Assembly: GCA_959022875.1 (NCBI GenBank)
Contig: CAUFAM010000061.1
Span: forward strand, 1 to 6,715
Direction of reading: 5' to 3'
Source of the DNA: an uncultured Oscillospiraceae bacterium
GTDB lineage: Bacteria; Bacillota; Clostridia; Oscillospirales; Oscillospiraceae
Length of the DNA: 6,715 nt
The notes beneath the pieces are model-generated. The model had not been told where the DNA came from and did not search any database. It saw only the letters and a program-made list of their open reading frames with translations. Position 1 is the first letter of the stretch, and each line of letters begins with the position of its first letter. The translations under genes and the position numbers were made by a program. This document shows positions 5,602-6,715 of the stretch, one piece after another.

Positions 5602-6715
5602 ATGGAATTAGCAATTATCATTCTCTATCTGGCCGCAATTTTTGGAGTGGGCATTTACTGCAACAAGTTCAACAACAACATTGACGACTATCTCCTGGCC
5701 GGACGCCGGCTGGGCGTTGGATTGGCGACGGGTACCCTGGTGGCCACCTACTTCGGCGGCGGCTATGTCATCGGCGTAGGAAGCGAAGCCTTTGAAAAAG
5801 GAATGAGTGCCTACTGGAGCCCCATCGCCGGTGCTCTGGGCATTCTGGCCGTATGCCTGATCCTGAAGCGGATGGAGGGCATGAACGTCTATACCGTGAC
5901 CGAGATTGTTGAGAACCGCTATAAGAGCCCTGTGCTGCGCGTACTTACCACCCTTCTGTCCCTGATGGCGCTGATCGGTATCCTGGCCGGCCAGGTTACC
6001 TCCGCGGGCAGCATCCTCTCCTCCCTGGGTCTGGGCACTCCCACTACCTGCGCCATTATCGTGGCCGCTTTCTTCATTGGCTTTACGGCCTTCGGCGGGC
6101 TGTGGGCCGTGACCGTCACCGATTTCATCCAGATCATTGTCGCCGCCCTGGGCCTGATTGCCGCTGCCATTGTGGTTCTGACCCAGGTGGGCGGCTGGGA
6201 TTCCCTGGTGGCTCAGATCCAGGCCACTGACGTGCCCAGCAACTATTTCAGCCTGCTGAAGGACACCGAGCCCTCCTATGTGCTCTGGCTCATTATGCCC
6301 ATGTTCATCTATACCCTGATCGGGCAGGATGTGTATCAGCGTCTCTTTGCCGCCAAAGATACCAAGACTGCTTACAAATCTGCCGTTTTGTCCTGCATTA
6401 TTCTGCTGGTCATCTGCTTCTTCCCCGTGCTGCTGGGTATGGCCGGCCGCGCCATGTTCCCCGACATGGAGGTCTCCTCCATGATCGTTCCCACCATCAT
6501 CCGCGCCGCCCTGCCCCCCGTGCTCTCCGGTTTCGCTCTGGCCGCTATCATTGCCGCGGTTGTCTCCACTGCCGACTCCATTCTGACTGCCGCCACTTCC
6601 CACGTGGTCAATGACATCTATGTGCGCTACATCAGCAAGGAGGACCCCAACGATCCTCAGTCTCAGAAGAAGCTGCTGAACCTGTCCAAGATCATGACCC
6701 TGTTCGTCGGCATCA
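5602..6715 (+). CDS. Sodium:solute symporter family (SSS/SLC5) permease, 3' partial
   Basis: From ATG 5602 the frame stays open to the window end, giving 371 residues of a protein that is usually 450-550 long. It is an integral membrane protein with at least eight hydrophobic segments in this part (about 2-20, 40-62, 72-90, 113-138, 148-168, 172-194, 226-243, 258-282, then 300-331). SSS hallmarks are visible: DDYLLAGRRLG after the first segment (28-38), TDFIQ (173-177), GQDVYQRLFAAKD (241-253) and the signature AAIIAAVVSTADSILTA (314-330). In the last, Ser322-Thr323 align with the Na+-binding Ser-Thr pair of PutP. It should import a small organic solute using the sodium gradient. Substrate cannot be assigned from sequence, because SSS members carry amino acids, sugars, organic acids and vitamins. 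Its place behind the lyase homologue suggests it imports that protein's substrate. Confidence 0.93.
   Translation, partial: MELAIIILYLAAIFGVGIYCNKFNNNIDDYLLAGRRLGVGLATGTLVATYFGGGYVIGVGSEAFEKGMSAYWSPIAGALGILAVCLILKRMEGMNVYTVTEIVENRYKSPVLRVLTTLLSLMALIGILAGQVTSAGSILSSLGLGTPTTCAIIVAAFFIGFTAFGGLWAVTVTDFIQIIVAALGLIAAAIVVLTQVGGWDSLVAQIQATDVPSNYFSLLKDTEPSYVLWLIMPMFIYTLIGQDVYQRLFAAKDTKTAYKSAVLSCIILLVICFFPVLLGMAGRAMFPDMEVSSMIVPTIIRAALPPVLSGFALAAIIAAVVSTADSILTAATSHVVNDIYVRYISKEDPNDPQSQKKLLNLSKIMTLFVGI

Noticed and set aside
5608..6603. A 331-codon minus-strand open frame opposite the symporter.
   Set aside because: It is Gly/Gln/His-rich low-complexity translation mirroring the codon bias of the plus-strand transporter, which carries clear SSS motifs.

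Overview
The window most likely comes from a gut-type Gram-positive Clostridia genome, perhaps near Oscillospiraceae such as Oscillibacter, Flavonifractor or Intestinimonas. This is an inference from four things: moderately high GC with C/G-ending codons, strong AGGAGG-like ribosome binding sites, an SLH-anchored surface protein of the style common in that group, and a RocR-like sigma-54 activator. No rRNA or other taxonomic marker is present.

Layout. (1) Bases 1-1665 (+) are the 3' part of a large secreted surface protein: beta-helix repeats, a PEGA-like domain, an InlB-type bacterial repeat and three C-terminal SLH domains. A perfect 17-bp hairpin terminator follows. (2) Bases 1926-3611 (-) encode a PAS / AAA+ / Fis-HTH sigma-54-dependent activator of 561 residues, with its own terminator at 1826-1880. 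(3) Bases 3612-3919 are a divergent control region. It holds a perfect-consensus sigma-70 promoter (TTGACA, 18 bp, TATAAT) for the activator, a perfect-consensus sigma-54 promoter (TGGCAC, 5 bp, TTGCT) for the rightward genes, and several TTTTGC/GCAAAA palindromes that are candidate activator sites. (4) Bases 3920-5482 (+) encode a 520-residue member of the histidine/phenylalanine ammonia-lyase family. (5) From 5602 to the window end (+) is a sodium:solute symporter, cut off by the end of the window.

The right half reads as a substrate-inducible uptake-and-catabolism cassette. A PAS-domain activator would sense a metabolite and switch on a sigma-54 promoter that drives a lyase-family enzyme and a transporter. 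The most striking point is that the lyase homologue keeps nearly every family active-site residue (Tyr, His, Asn, Gln-Asp-x-Tyr, Arg, Phe, Glu) but lacks the Ala-Ser-Gly triad that forms the MIO electrophile. The whole MIO loop is rewritten and about three residues shorter. It should therefore not be called histidine ammonia-lyase. It is either an enzyme with different, MIO-independent chemistry or a non-catalytic relative, and the cassette's substrate is unknown.
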